64,000 nt of DNA from a bacterium (GTDB lineage Bacteria; Patescibacteriota; Gracilibacteria; JAUYGZ01). Shown here piece after piece: positions 36,398 through 44,293 of this stretch. How positions within the stretch are numbered: position 1 is the first letter of the stretch; each line of letters opens with the position of its first letter. The position numbers and the translations under genes were made by a program. The DNA lies in NCBI GenBank assembly GCA_030690415.1, contig JAUYGZ010000008.1, positions 100,860-164,859 on the forward strand. The letters are read 5' to 3'. The notes below the pieces were generated by a model that saw only the letters and a list, made by a program, of their open reading frames with translations, was not told the DNA's origin and ran no database searches.

Positions 36398-37195
36398 ATG
36401 ATTTTAGAGGTCAGTAAAAATGGGGCTTTTATACCCGAGTCTGAAGAGGTTTTGAAATATATTCATCCATCAGATGAACTTCCAGAGGGTGTTTATGAAT
36501 CGATACGGACCTATTATGACCGGCCTTTTCGACTGAAGGAACATTTGAAACGCCTGAAACACTCGGCTGATCTGCTGGGAATGAAGCTGCCCTACGACAG
36601 AGAGCGTATTCTCTCCTGGACTCTGGAGAGTATTGAGAAGAACAAAGGGGTCGATCAGTTTTTGAAGGTCATTGCAACGGCTGCTGATGTTCTGATTTTT
36701 TCAAGGAAATTGCAGCTCGATCGAAGCATTTATCAGGGAGTTCGAGCAACTCTGGTAAATGGGATTCGTCCTAACCCGAAGGCGAAATCACTATCGGTCA
36801 TGACCTCGCATGAGGCTGCGGAACAGGCGAAGGTGGGAAGCTTTTACGAGGCTCTGCTCGTCAATGACGAGGGATATTGCACTGAGGGAGCTTACTCCAA
36901 CCTTTTTTGGTCTCGGGATGGCCAGCTCTTTACGACGCTGGAATCAGCCTTGCCCGGTATCACTCAGCAGGCCGTCATGGACGCGTCGGGAAACGATATT
37001 CCCGTACTGGTAGAACGAATCACCCGGGATGAGATCAGCCGGGTTGATGAGTTGTTTTTAACTAAAACCAGCACGGGCATCGTTCCGATCGTGAATGTTG
37101 ATGGTGAAGTCATTGCTGACGGGAAACCTGGACCCCTGACCCAGGAACTGATGAAACGTCTTGATCATCTTACTAAGCAAGAATGCACAGGCTAA
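36398..37195 (+). CDS. pabC: 4-amino-4-deoxychorismate lyase-like class IV aminotransferase (PabC)
   Basis: 265 residues from ATG 36398; the frame upstream overlaps pabB and is rejected. Fold-type IV PLP enzyme: GVYESIRTYYDRPFRLKEHL at the start, the Lys region RPNPKAKSLSVMTSHEAAEQ, and YCTEGAYSNLFWSRDG, LPGITQQAVMD. Position between pabB and folP identifies the lyase that gives p-aminobenzoate and pyruvate. Branched-chain or D-amino-acid aminotransferases share the fold. The stop overlaps the folP start by 13 bases. Confidence 0.85.
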   Translation: MILEVSKNGAFIPESEEVLKYIHPSDELPEGVYESIRTYYDRPFRLKEHLKRLKHSADLLGMKLPYDRERILSWTLESIEKNKGVDQFLKVIATAADVLIFSRKLQLDRSIYQGVRATLVNGIRPNPKAKSLSVMTSHEAAEQAKVGSFYEALLVNDEGYCTEGAYSNLFWSRDGQLFTTLESALPGITQQAVMDASGNDIPVLVERITRDEISRVDELFLTKTSTGIVPIVNVDGEVIADGKPGPLTQELMKRLDHLTKQECTG

Positions 37196-38037
37196 GATTC
37201 GACAAACCGCTCCTCATGGGCATTTTGAACCTGACTCCGGATTCTTTCTCCGATGGAGGACATTATGCGAACCCGAGCGATGCCCTTCCGCGCATTGAAG
37301 AGATGATGACTGAAGGCGCCTATATCATCGATATCGGAGCGGAATCGACATTCGGACCGGAATCACAGGTTTCGGCAGAAGTAGAATGGGGGAGACTTGA
37401 GCCGGTTCTCATGTCATTGCGAACCCGAGCTTGTCGAGGGGGAAGCAATGCCACACCACAGAACGCAGATTGCCGCGGTCGTTCCTCCCTCGCAATGACA
37501 AACCCTTTCATCTCGGTTGATACCTCGAAGGCCGTGGTTGCTGAGAAGTCGCTTGAACTCGGCGTCCAGATGATCAATGACGTGACGGCCATGAGAGGGG
37601 ATCAAAAGATGATTGATGTATTGCTTCGATTCGAACCGTATGTTTGTCTCATGTTCAGCGCGGATGAGACGGGATACGCGACGCGGACGAATCATGAATA
37701 TGAAGATGTGATGAAGACCATCACTGCCTTCCTGCGAGACCGAACCAGCCTCTTATTGGCAGCCGGGTTTCCTCGGGAAAAGATCATCATCGATCCGGGG
37801 CTGGGATTTTTCCTCTCGTCCAACACGTCGGTGAGCTGGGAGGTCATCAATCGCCTGAGTGAACTGAAAGTGCTGGGATTTCCCATCCTGATCGGCCCCT
37901 CGATGAAGTCCTTCCTGGGAGGTGAGATCAAGGATAGGCTTCAAAAGTCACTCGAAGCCGCGAAACGATGCGTGGAGAATGGAGCGGGTATTTTGAGGGT
38001 GCATGAAGTGGGGGAATATGGCTTTATTTCAACTTGA
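37183..38037 (+). CDS. folP: dihydropteroate synthase (FolP) carrying an in-frame repeat insertion
   Basis: 284 residues. TIM-barrel DHPS motifs: MGILNLTPDSFSDGG (pterin/PP site), YIIDIGAESTFGP, FISVDTSKAVVAEKSL, MINDVTAM, IIIDPGLGFF, IGPSMKSFLG. It condenses pABA with hydroxymethyl-dihydropterin diphosphate. Codons 78-106 (37413-37499) are an 87-bp inverted-repeat element that adds 29 residues in the loop before the FISVDT strand; without it the length (255) matches the family. Last gene of the folate operon; its TGA overlaps the -35 of the next promoter. Confidence 0.93.
   Translation: MHRLRFDKPLLMGILNLTPDSFSDGGHYANPSDALPRIEEMMTEGAYIIDIGAESTFGPESQVSAEVEWGRLEPVLMSLRTRACRGGSNATPQNADCRGRSSLAMTNPFISVDTSKAVVAEKSLELGVQMINDVTAMRGDQKMIDVLLRFEPYVCLMFSADETGYATRTNHEYEDVMKTITAFLRDRTSLLLAAGFPREKIIIDPGLGFFLSSNTSVSWEVINRLSELKVLGFPILIGPSMKSFLGGEIKDRLQKSLEAAKRCVENGAGILRVHEVGEYGFIST
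37413..37499. repeat. 87-bp inverted-repeat element inserted in frame in folP
   Basis: Ends are perfect inverted repeats GTCATTGCGA (37413-37422) and TCGCAATGAC (37490-37499), with inner GAAGCAATG / CAGATTGC and a CCGAGCTTGTCGAGGGG core. This is the type of dispersed element (GTCATTGCGAG...GAAGCAATC) seen between genes in many bacteria. 87 is divisible by 3, so the reading frame is kept. Confidence 0.9.
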
Positions 38038-38061
38038 CTTTCTATATTTTAGTAGTATGAT
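38034..38061 (+). promoter_or_regulatory. putative promoter of the kinase-like gene
   Basis: TTGACT (38034-38039), 16-bp spacer, TATGAT (38056-38061). Overlapping inverted repeats TAGTA / TACTA (38053-38071 region) may be an operator. Confidence 0.5.
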
Positions 38062-38086
38062 GCGCGTACTATCATGAACTGCTCCT

Positions 38087-40213
38087 ATGGAAATATCTCA
38101 GATAAATTTCATTGGTACTCCAAAGATAAAAGAGACAGGATCTTCTTCCTCAGTCAGATCCGACATTGAAGCTGAATTGTCACGGGTTCGCGCTACGGCA
38201 AAGACTCCACCAGCTGCCCCTGTAGTAGAGCGAACTGCCGAACGAAGAGACGCAATAGACCAGGTATTGACACCAGTATCTATCGCTCCTCCTGAATCAC
38301 AGAAATCGGATCAACAGAAATCTCCGGTAACCTTGGGAGAAATCGTCAAAACAGTCGAAGGAGGCCATGCCATCGTCACGATTCATAAGGACCCAACAGA
38401 TCCTCAATCATTGATCGTACAAAAAAAATATAAAGCGGAACACCTGGGTCTCAAATCGAATGAAGCGGCCTGTTATCAACGTTTGGCATCTCATGGAAAT
38501 AAGGCCATAGAGTTCATCTCTCAATCAGATGATTCCCTGTATTTGAGAATTCCCGCCGGTTTTCAGGTCCTCGATGATGATGTCCTCAAGAGCCTTTCTT
38601 ATGAAACACGAATCGATCTGGCGAGACAGCTCTTGACCAGGGTCCTGGAATTGCAAAAGATTGGAATTCTTCACGGAGACTGGAGCAATCTGAATCTCGG
38701 CGTGTCCAACGGAAAATTGGAGGTCTTCGATTTCAGCTCATCTGTTGTCTGTGCCCCTGGCACTGCCGATACCTTTACTCCTGATCAGACATCTCAGACT
38801 GAGCTCGCCCACACCCTGGTCGTCTCATTAGAACTTCCCGATCGAACCCAGCTCCGCTTCGCCCCTCAGAGCATGAAAGAAGGGGCTCCTCTTGATGCCA
38901 GACGTGATCGAGAGCAGGCCGCGTTGGTCATGTATTTCATCCTCACCGGCGGGCAACTTCCATCACAGACGGAAGGGCTGGCGAACCTCAGAAAACTTCC
39001 TGAGCACATGAAGCACTCCAAAGCTACCGCACACAATAGTGACGATAAGAATCCAGAAGCACAGCTCAAAAAACTCACGGAAATGATCACCACCATGCTG
39101 GGGGAGAGGGGACAGCAATATGAAAGTATTCAGCAATGTGAAGCGTCTTTTCATTCAACAATAGCGGAAAATGCGGATAAGACTGATCAGCCGGGAGCTG
39201 CTCCGGGGGACTGGAGAGATATGTATCATAAAATTAAAGTAATGATGATGAGGAGAAATTTAAGTTATCAGGAGGTGAGACTACAGCTCGAAGACTTTCG
39301 AGAGATCGCTCAACAGGTAGGAAAGACATCTGATCATTCGAAAAATTTTTTCGAGAGTCATGAATACAGACTCTGGACAGATTTCATTTCCTGTCAGACT
39401 AAGGGGGGATACCTTTACGGCGCCCTCGAAAATATTCTTGAGCTTGAAAAGATCTATCTCTCAAAAGCTCCTTCAGACCAACATCGCGACCTCGATGCCA
39501 GACAATGCTCACTTCTCTACGCGCTTTTTGAAGCCACTTTAAGAATAATGGAGAATGAGGCAATGGGAAAACAATCTTGGTGGAAAAGGTTTCGTGGCGA
39601 ACCACCACTCAAGAAAGATATTTTTAAGATGCGGGGAGCTCCCATCCTGGCCACAATCTTCGCAAAGCTCTTCCTCATCTTCTCCCGCTGCACACCTCAC
39701 CATGAAGATACTGGGGAGAATATCAATATTCATAAAGACATCATAAGATCTCTCATGTTCCAAGCTCATCAAATAGCAAAAGAACTGTCAGAATCACCAT
39801 CCGATCTTTCCTTGTTTTCAAGGGCGTTTTTGTCTCTTGGTCTGATTAAGAATACAGCGGACGATGACCTCAAAAATGGCATTGAGGGGTCAAAGAGGAG
39901 ATCCAAGGAAATCGAGGCCTATGAAAGAGAGATAGCCGAATGTACAGTATGCCTTAAGAAACCTGGAGATACTACTCATTCGAAGGGTCTTAAGGCGAAA
40001 ATATTAGACCTACGACTCAAGATTAGTGAATTAAATAGAGCTGAACGATCTACACAAAGTGCTCCATATTCCAGATGTCTTGAAGCAATAGTGGACCGTA
40101 CTTTTGAGCAAGTAAAGGATACGAGAGCTGTTCTTCCTGAGGTCTGTAAAAGTTTTACAGAGACAGGAAGCTATGATCTTGGCCTCGAGCAAACACGGAA
40201 GAAGCTCAAATAA
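38087..40213 (+). CDS. Ser/Thr protein kinase-like protein with long helical C-terminal region
   Basis: 708 residues. After a disordered N-terminus (~1-85) comes a kinase domain: Lys in LIVQKKYKAEHL, C-helix Glu in LKSNEAACYQRL, catalytic loop HGDWSNLNLG (His196, Asp198, Asn203), metal Asp in VFDFSS (~215, DFS for DFG), RFAPQSM in place of APE, and DREQAALVMYFILTGG for the F-helix. All key residues are present, so activity is likely. The remaining ~370 residues are helical with no known sensor domain and no membrane helix. Substrate unknown. It has its own promoter just after folP. Confidence 0.75.
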   Translation: MEISQINFIGTPKIKETGSSSSVRSDIEAELSRVRATAKTPPAAPVVERTAERRDAIDQVLTPVSIAPPESQKSDQQKSPVTLGEIVKTVEGGHAIVTIHKDPTDPQSLIVQKKYKAEHLGLKSNEAACYQRLASHGNKAIEFISQSDDSLYLRIPAGFQVLDDDVLKSLSYETRIDLARQLLTRVLELQKIGILHGDWSNLNLGVSNGKLEVFDFSSSVVCAPGTADTFTPDQTSQTELAHTLVVSLELPDRTQLRFAPQSMKEGAPLDARRDREQAALVMYFILTGGQLPSQTEGLANLRKLPEHMKHSKATAHNSDDKNPEAQLKKLTEMITTMLGERGQQYESIQQCEASFHSTIAENADKTDQPGAAPGDWRDMYHKIKVMMMRRNLSYQEVRLQLEDFREIAQQVGKTSDHSKNFFESHEYRLWTDFISCQTKGGYLYGALENILELEKIYLSKAPSDQHRDLDARQCSLLYALFEATLRIMENEAMGKQSWWKRFRGEPPLKKDIFKMRGAPILATIFAKLFLIFSRCTPHHEDTGENINIHKDIIRSLMFQAHQIAKELSESPSDLSLFSRAFLSLGLIKNTADDDLKNGIEGSKRRSKEIEAYEREIAECTVCLKKPGDTTHSKGLKAKILDLRLKISELNRAERSTQSAPYSRCLEAIVDRTFEQVKDTRAVLPEVCKSFTETGSYDLGLEQTRKKLK

Positions 40214-40375
40214 AGCGTGATGCCTATTTCCTGATTCATTCTTTCCGAAACACAATTCTTCTCATGAACGATTTGAGAAGCCTGCTCAAAGCATAAATCC
40301 CCAAAAATGAGCGTGTTTCAGCTTTGAAAGTGACCCTTGATGATTTATAGTGGCTCTGTCACCTGATCATAAGTT

Positions 40376-40546
40376 ATGAGTGCGAAGACTGACTCTGCCT
40401 ACAAGAAATACGTTGTTTTTCACGTAAAGAAAAAAAAGACGCTTTCTGGAAGTGAAGTTTTTAAAGAGCTGGAAAAGCTTATATTTAAGGGAAAGAAAAC
40501 TAATTCAGTTGATCTCATCCGTAAGCAAAGAGGATATTATGATTGA
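40376..40546 (+). CDS. small antitoxin-like protein preceding the PIN toxin
   Basis: 56 residues from ATG 40376 to TGA 40544-40546. Sequence runs from a basic N-terminus (AKTDSAYKKYVVFHVKKKKT) to KQRGYYD at the end. Size, basic N-terminal part and an 8-base overlap with the PIN-domain gene are typical of VapB-type antitoxins, but I cannot name the DNA-binding fold. A 160-base non-coding gap precedes it with no clear promoter. Confidence 0.65.
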   Translation: MSAKTDSAYKKYVVFHVKKKKTLSGSEVFKELEKLIFKGKKTNSVDLIRKQRGYYD

Positions 40547-40940
40547 CATTATTGTTGATTCTTCAGTCTGGGTAGCTTTTTTTAACGAGAATGATTATTT
40601 CCATGAAGAAGCCTATTCGTTGATCAAACAACTGCTTATTGAAGAGAATAAGATTATCATTCCCGAAATTGTTTTTGTCGAAACCCTCAATACTTTTGAT
40701 CTTGAACAATTTCACAAAAAAAGACGAGAAATAGAAAATTATTGGGTAAAGTCAGAAAAAGTGACGCTCTATAATGGAGGAGATTTTTTCTATTTTACCT
40801 ATCTTCCCATGATGAAAAATCCAAATCAACTGAAGGCCAGTGATTTCACTATTTTTGCGTATAGCAAATACTTACGTGCCGGGCTTGTTACTTTTGATGA
40901 TAAGCTCAAAAAGGCTTTTGAAACAGATCAGAATGAATAA
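40539..40940 (+). CDS. PIN-domain ribonuclease toxin (VapC-like)
   Basis: 133 residues from ATG 40539 (MIDIIVDSSVWVAFF). PIN acidic residues: Asp in IIVDSSVW, Glu in IVFVETLNTF, Asp in LKASDFTIFAYS, and TFDDKLKKAF. VapC toxins cut tRNA or rRNA. It overlaps the small upstream gene by 8 bases, forming a TA pair. metG starts 2 bases after its stop; the two may be co-transcribed by chance of packing. Confidence 0.85.
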   Translation: MIDIIVDSSVWVAFFNENDYFHEEAYSLIKQLLIEENKIIIPEIVFVETLNTFDLEQFHKKRREIENYWVKSEKVTLYNGGDFFYFTYLPMMKNPNQLKASDFTIFAYSKYLRAGLVTFDDKLKKAFETDQNE

Positions 40941-40942
40941 CT

Positions 40943-42496
40943 ATGCCCCATCCCTTCTCACTCTCCACCGCCATCGCATACGTCAATGGCCCGCCCCATA
41001 TCGGCCATGCTTTGGAATTCGTGGAAGCCGATTGCCTGGCTCGATATCACCGGATGATAGGAGACGAGGTGTATTTTCTGACCGGCACGGATGAGCACGG
41101 ATCGAAAATTGTTCAGACCGCCGAGAAACTTGGGATCGGTGTCCGGGAGCTGGTCGACATGAATGCGGAAAAGTTCAGGACCATGATGGCACAATACCGG
41201 ATCAGCTACGACCAGTTTATTCGCACGTCGGATCAGAAAATCCACTGGCCGGCAGTAGAAAAAATCTGGAAAAAAATGGTGGAGAAAGGTGATATTTACA
41301 AGGACGAATACAAGGGGCTCTACTGCGTGGGATGCGAAGAATATAAGGTGGAAAAAGATCTCGTCGACGGTAAATGTCCCAGTCACGACAAGGCTCCCGA
41401 AGAAGTGGAACAGGTGAACTACTTTTTCCGCCTCTCGAAGTATTCGGATCAGATCGCTGAGATTTTGAAGTCACAGCAGGTGAAGATTCTTCCCAATTTT
41501 CGTGCCAATGAGATTATCGCGCTCTGCGAAAGAGGGCTGGAAGACGTGAGTTTTTCCCGACCAAATGAGCAGCTCTCATGGGGAGTCCCTGTCCCGGGTG
41601 ACGAGAGCCAGACCATGTACGTCTGGTGCGACGCGCTCACGAATTATATTTCCGCTCTGGATTATGCGAATGAAGGCGAACTCTTCCGAAAATTTTGGCC
41701 AGTGGACTGCCATGTCATCGGGAAAGATATTTTGCGCTTTCACGCTGGAGTATGGATCGGCATGTTGCTCTCGGCGGAAATTCCTTTACCGAAAGCCGAA
41801 CTGGTTCACGGATGGATCCATTTTGAAGGTGGCCGCATGAGCAAGTCCATGGGAAATGTCGTTGATCCGGTGGACTTAGCCCAGCACTACGGTGTTGATG
41901 CGTCGCGCTACTACCTGCTCGCTGAGATCCCCGTCGGACAGGACGGCAATTTTTCGTATGAGCTTTTTGAAAACAAAATCAATGCCGATCTGGCGAATAA
42001 CCTCGGAAACTTTGTGAATCGGGTCTTGAGCATGACGGAGCGCTATCTGAACGATGTTGTTCCTCCCCACAAACAGGATATTCCTTCAGAAGTGGATGAT
42101 CTCTGGCAGGATTATCACGAAGCCTTTGTCGAATACGATCATCAGAAGGCGGCCCAGGCCATGATTGGACTCGTGAACCTGGGAAATAAGCTGATTGATG
42201 ATGCCAAACCATGGGCTATGGCGAAGAATGAAAACCAGTCAGAAGACCTCCGGCAGGTACTTCGAAGACTCCTCAAAATGGTCCTGCATCTGGCCTTCAT
42301 GCTGTCTCCTTTTTGTCCTGAGAAAGCAGAGCAAATCGCGGCAAGCTTTGATCTCGATGACCAGCTGGATGCCACCGGTCTGGAGAAGCTTCAGCAGAAT
42401 ACTCTCCTAGATCAGGTGAAACAGGTGAAGAAAACTAACGTGGTCTTATTCGCGCGAATCGAACCGGAGAAAAGTAAGGTTCACCAAACATCTTGA
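40943..42496 (+). CDS. metG: methionyl-tRNA synthetase
   Basis: 517 residues. Class I motifs: HIGH-type PPHIGHALEF, FLTGTDEHGSKI, a Cys knuckle region (YCVGCEEYKVEK, GKCPSH), and KMSKS as RMSKSMGN. Helical anticodon domain at ~370-490 (NNLGNFVNRVLSM, DAKPWAMAK). It lacks the C-terminal tRNA-binding (EMAP-like) extension of larger MetRS. Charges tRNA-Met. Confidence 0.96.
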   Translation: MPHPFSLSTAIAYVNGPPHIGHALEFVEADCLARYHRMIGDEVYFLTGTDEHGSKIVQTAEKLGIGVRELVDMNAEKFRTMMAQYRISYDQFIRTSDQKIHWPAVEKIWKKMVEKGDIYKDEYKGLYCVGCEEYKVEKDLVDGKCPSHDKAPEEVEQVNYFFRLSKYSDQIAEILKSQQVKILPNFRANEIIALCERGLEDVSFSRPNEQLSWGVPVPGDESQTMYVWCDALTNYISALDYANEGELFRKFWPVDCHVIGKDILRFHAGVWIGMLLSAEIPLPKAELVHGWIHFEGGRMSKSMGNVVDPVDLAQHYGVDASRYYLLAEIPVGQDGNFSYELFENKINADLANNLGNFVNRVLSMTERYLNDVVPPHKQDIPSEVDDLWQDYHEAFVEYDHQKAAQAMIGLVNLGNKLIDDAKPWAMAKNENQSEDLRQVLRRLLKMVLHLAFMLSPFCPEKAEQIAASFDLDDQLDATGLEKLQQNTLLDQVKQVKKTNVVLFARIEPEKSKVHQTS

Positions 42497-42502
42497 TCCC
42501 TT

Positions 42503-44251
42503 ATGAAAACCCTTTACGTCGATATTGACGAGGAAATTGCTGATGTCCTCACGAAGCTGGACACCCTCAAGGGGGCTCAGATCTTGTTTGTCGTTCCTCA
42601 AAACGCCACCCTTTTTCAAAACGCAATCAATCTGAAACTCCTGAAGCAAAGAGCTGAAGATGAAAAACGGGATATTCAGGTCTTCACCAACGACCCCAAA
42701 GGGCAACGGATGCTTCAGAAGGTGGGGATAAAAGTGTATCAGGGCCATCTAAGAAAACGAAAGGTCATCAAACCCTCTCACCTCGACCATCTTCACACCG
42801 ACAATACCGTCACCCGACACGAAACGAAGAAAGTCTCCATCACCGAAGTCTCAGAAAAGACCCGTAAGAACACCCCCCAACCCGTTCTTTCAGGCCCCCA
42901 AAAGAAAAAACAGAAACAGCACCAGCGAGATTGGAATCAGTTTTTTCTGCTCAATACCATGCGGAAAAAGACGGTTATAGCCTTTAGCCTTCTGGCTCTT
43001 GGTTTTTTCTTCCTGGTCGTCTATGTGGCCGTTCCCTCAGCGACCGTGTACCTCACCCCTTCATCGAATGTGATTGATACGACGGTCAATATCACTTTTG
43101 CCGATCCGGTGGTCCACCCGGATCTCTTCCGTTCGATCAATACCCATGCTCTTCCCTCCGCTCTGACGGAGCTGGAGTTTGAAAAAGATCTTCTCTACAA
43201 GTCTACGGGTCGGGTTTTTACGGGAAGTAACGCCCGCTGTAATCTGAAGATTATTAATGAAAGGAATTCTGCCTGGAACCTTATCCCCAAGACACGTTTG
43301 GTGTCTCCGGAAGGGATTGTTTTCCGTTTAAAAGAAGCCATCGAAGTTCCTTCAGCTCGTTTTGTTTTGGGGAAGAATGAGAAAGGGGATCCTATCCAGG
43401 AGAAGCTTCAGGGATCTCTTATCGTCAATCTAGAGTCGGAACAATTTGATGAGCAGGAAAAAATAATCGGAGCTCGCGGCAATCTTCCCGAACAAACCCG
43501 GTTTGTCTTGCCCGGACTTTCTGATTTCAATCAGAAACAGCTTTACGCTATCAATGAGTCTCCCTGTCGTGGAGGTGTGACAGAGTTTTATAGCGTGGTC
43601 ACAGATGACGATCTCAAAGCATCTGAGCAAAAGATGGTTGATGTTCTCCAGGAATCGGCCCATCAATACCTGGTCGACTATATCGAAGGAGAAAATGTCA
43701 GAAGAGCCAAGCAGGAAGAAGAAGGGGTCTTTCTTTCTCCTTTGTTGCTTTTTGACAATCCTGAGGGGATTCAGTTTGAGCTGCTAGGTACGACTCTTCC
43801 TCCCGATCTGTCCGGAAAAAAACTGGATGAATTCACCGTTTCCGGTCGGATGAAGGTTCGGGGCATCTCCTATGAGCAACAGGCCTACAATGAGCTTATG
43901 GAGCAGGGCTTGCTCTCCAAAATCCATCCCAATAAAGTCCTTTCCAGCATTGATACCGACTCATCTACCTTTAATATCGTCTACAGCGACTCCGACCTTG
44001 AAAGCCTCAGCAAGGTGAAAATTTCTGTCAGTGTGCGTGGACTTGAGGAATACAACTTCGATCCCCGCAGTGAGCAAGGACAGGTGTTGGTGAATAAGAT
44101 CCTGGACTATATCCCCAATCGCTCAAAGGAAGAAGCGGGGTATTTCATCGCAAACCTGGAGGAAATTCAGAAATCCCATATTTCGATCTGGCCCTTTTGG
44201 AAAGGCACTCTGCCGGAACGCAGAGCGAGTATTACTATCAAGGTGCAGTGA
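42503..44251 (+). CDS. CPR-type single-span membrane protein with N-terminal Rossmann-like domain
   Basis: 582 residues. Residues 1-85 (VDIDEEIADVLTKLDTLKGA, ILFVVPQNATLFQNAINLKL, TNDPKGQRMLQKVGIKVY) form an alpha/beta domain found at the start of many CPR membrane proteins. A basic linker leads to one membrane helix (~154-178, TVIAFSLLALGFFFLVVYVA). The C-terminal ~400 residues lie outside and are strand-rich; such proteins are sometimes auto-annotated as baseplate J-like, which I consider unreliable. Function unknown, probably envelope. Confidence 0.75.
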   Translation: MKTLYVDIDEEIADVLTKLDTLKGAQILFVVPQNATLFQNAINLKLLKQRAEDEKRDIQVFTNDPKGQRMLQKVGIKVYQGHLRKRKVIKPSHLDHLHTDNTVTRHETKKVSITEVSEKTRKNTPQPVLSGPQKKKQKQHQRDWNQFFLLNTMRKKTVIAFSLLALGFFFLVVYVAVPSATVYLTPSSNVIDTTVNITFADPVVHPDLFRSINTHALPSALTELEFEKDLLYKSTGRVFTGSNARCNLKIINERNSAWNLIPKTRLVSPEGIVFRLKEAIEVPSARFVLGKNEKGDPIQEKLQGSLIVNLESEQFDEQEKIIGARGNLPEQTRFVLPGLSDFNQKQLYAINESPCRGGVTEFYSVVTDDDLKASEQKMVDVLQESAHQYLVDYIEGENVRRAKQEEEGVFLSPLLLFDNPEGIQFELLGTTLPPDLSGKKLDEFTVSGRMKVRGISYEQQAYNELMEQGLLSKIHPNKVLSSIDTDSSTFNIVYSDSDLESLSKVKISVSVRGLEEYNFDPRSEQGQVLVNKILDYIPNRSKEEAGYFIANLEEIQKSHISIWPFWKGTLPERRASITIKVQ

Positions 44252-44293
44252 GAGTTGGGTAATTCCTCGCAATGACAGCATCTTTTCGTCTCC

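Noticed and set aside
44255..44280. Fragment CCTCGCAATGACA similar to the end of the folP element
   Set aside because: Only one arm is present, too short to call as a feature; mentioned as support for the family.
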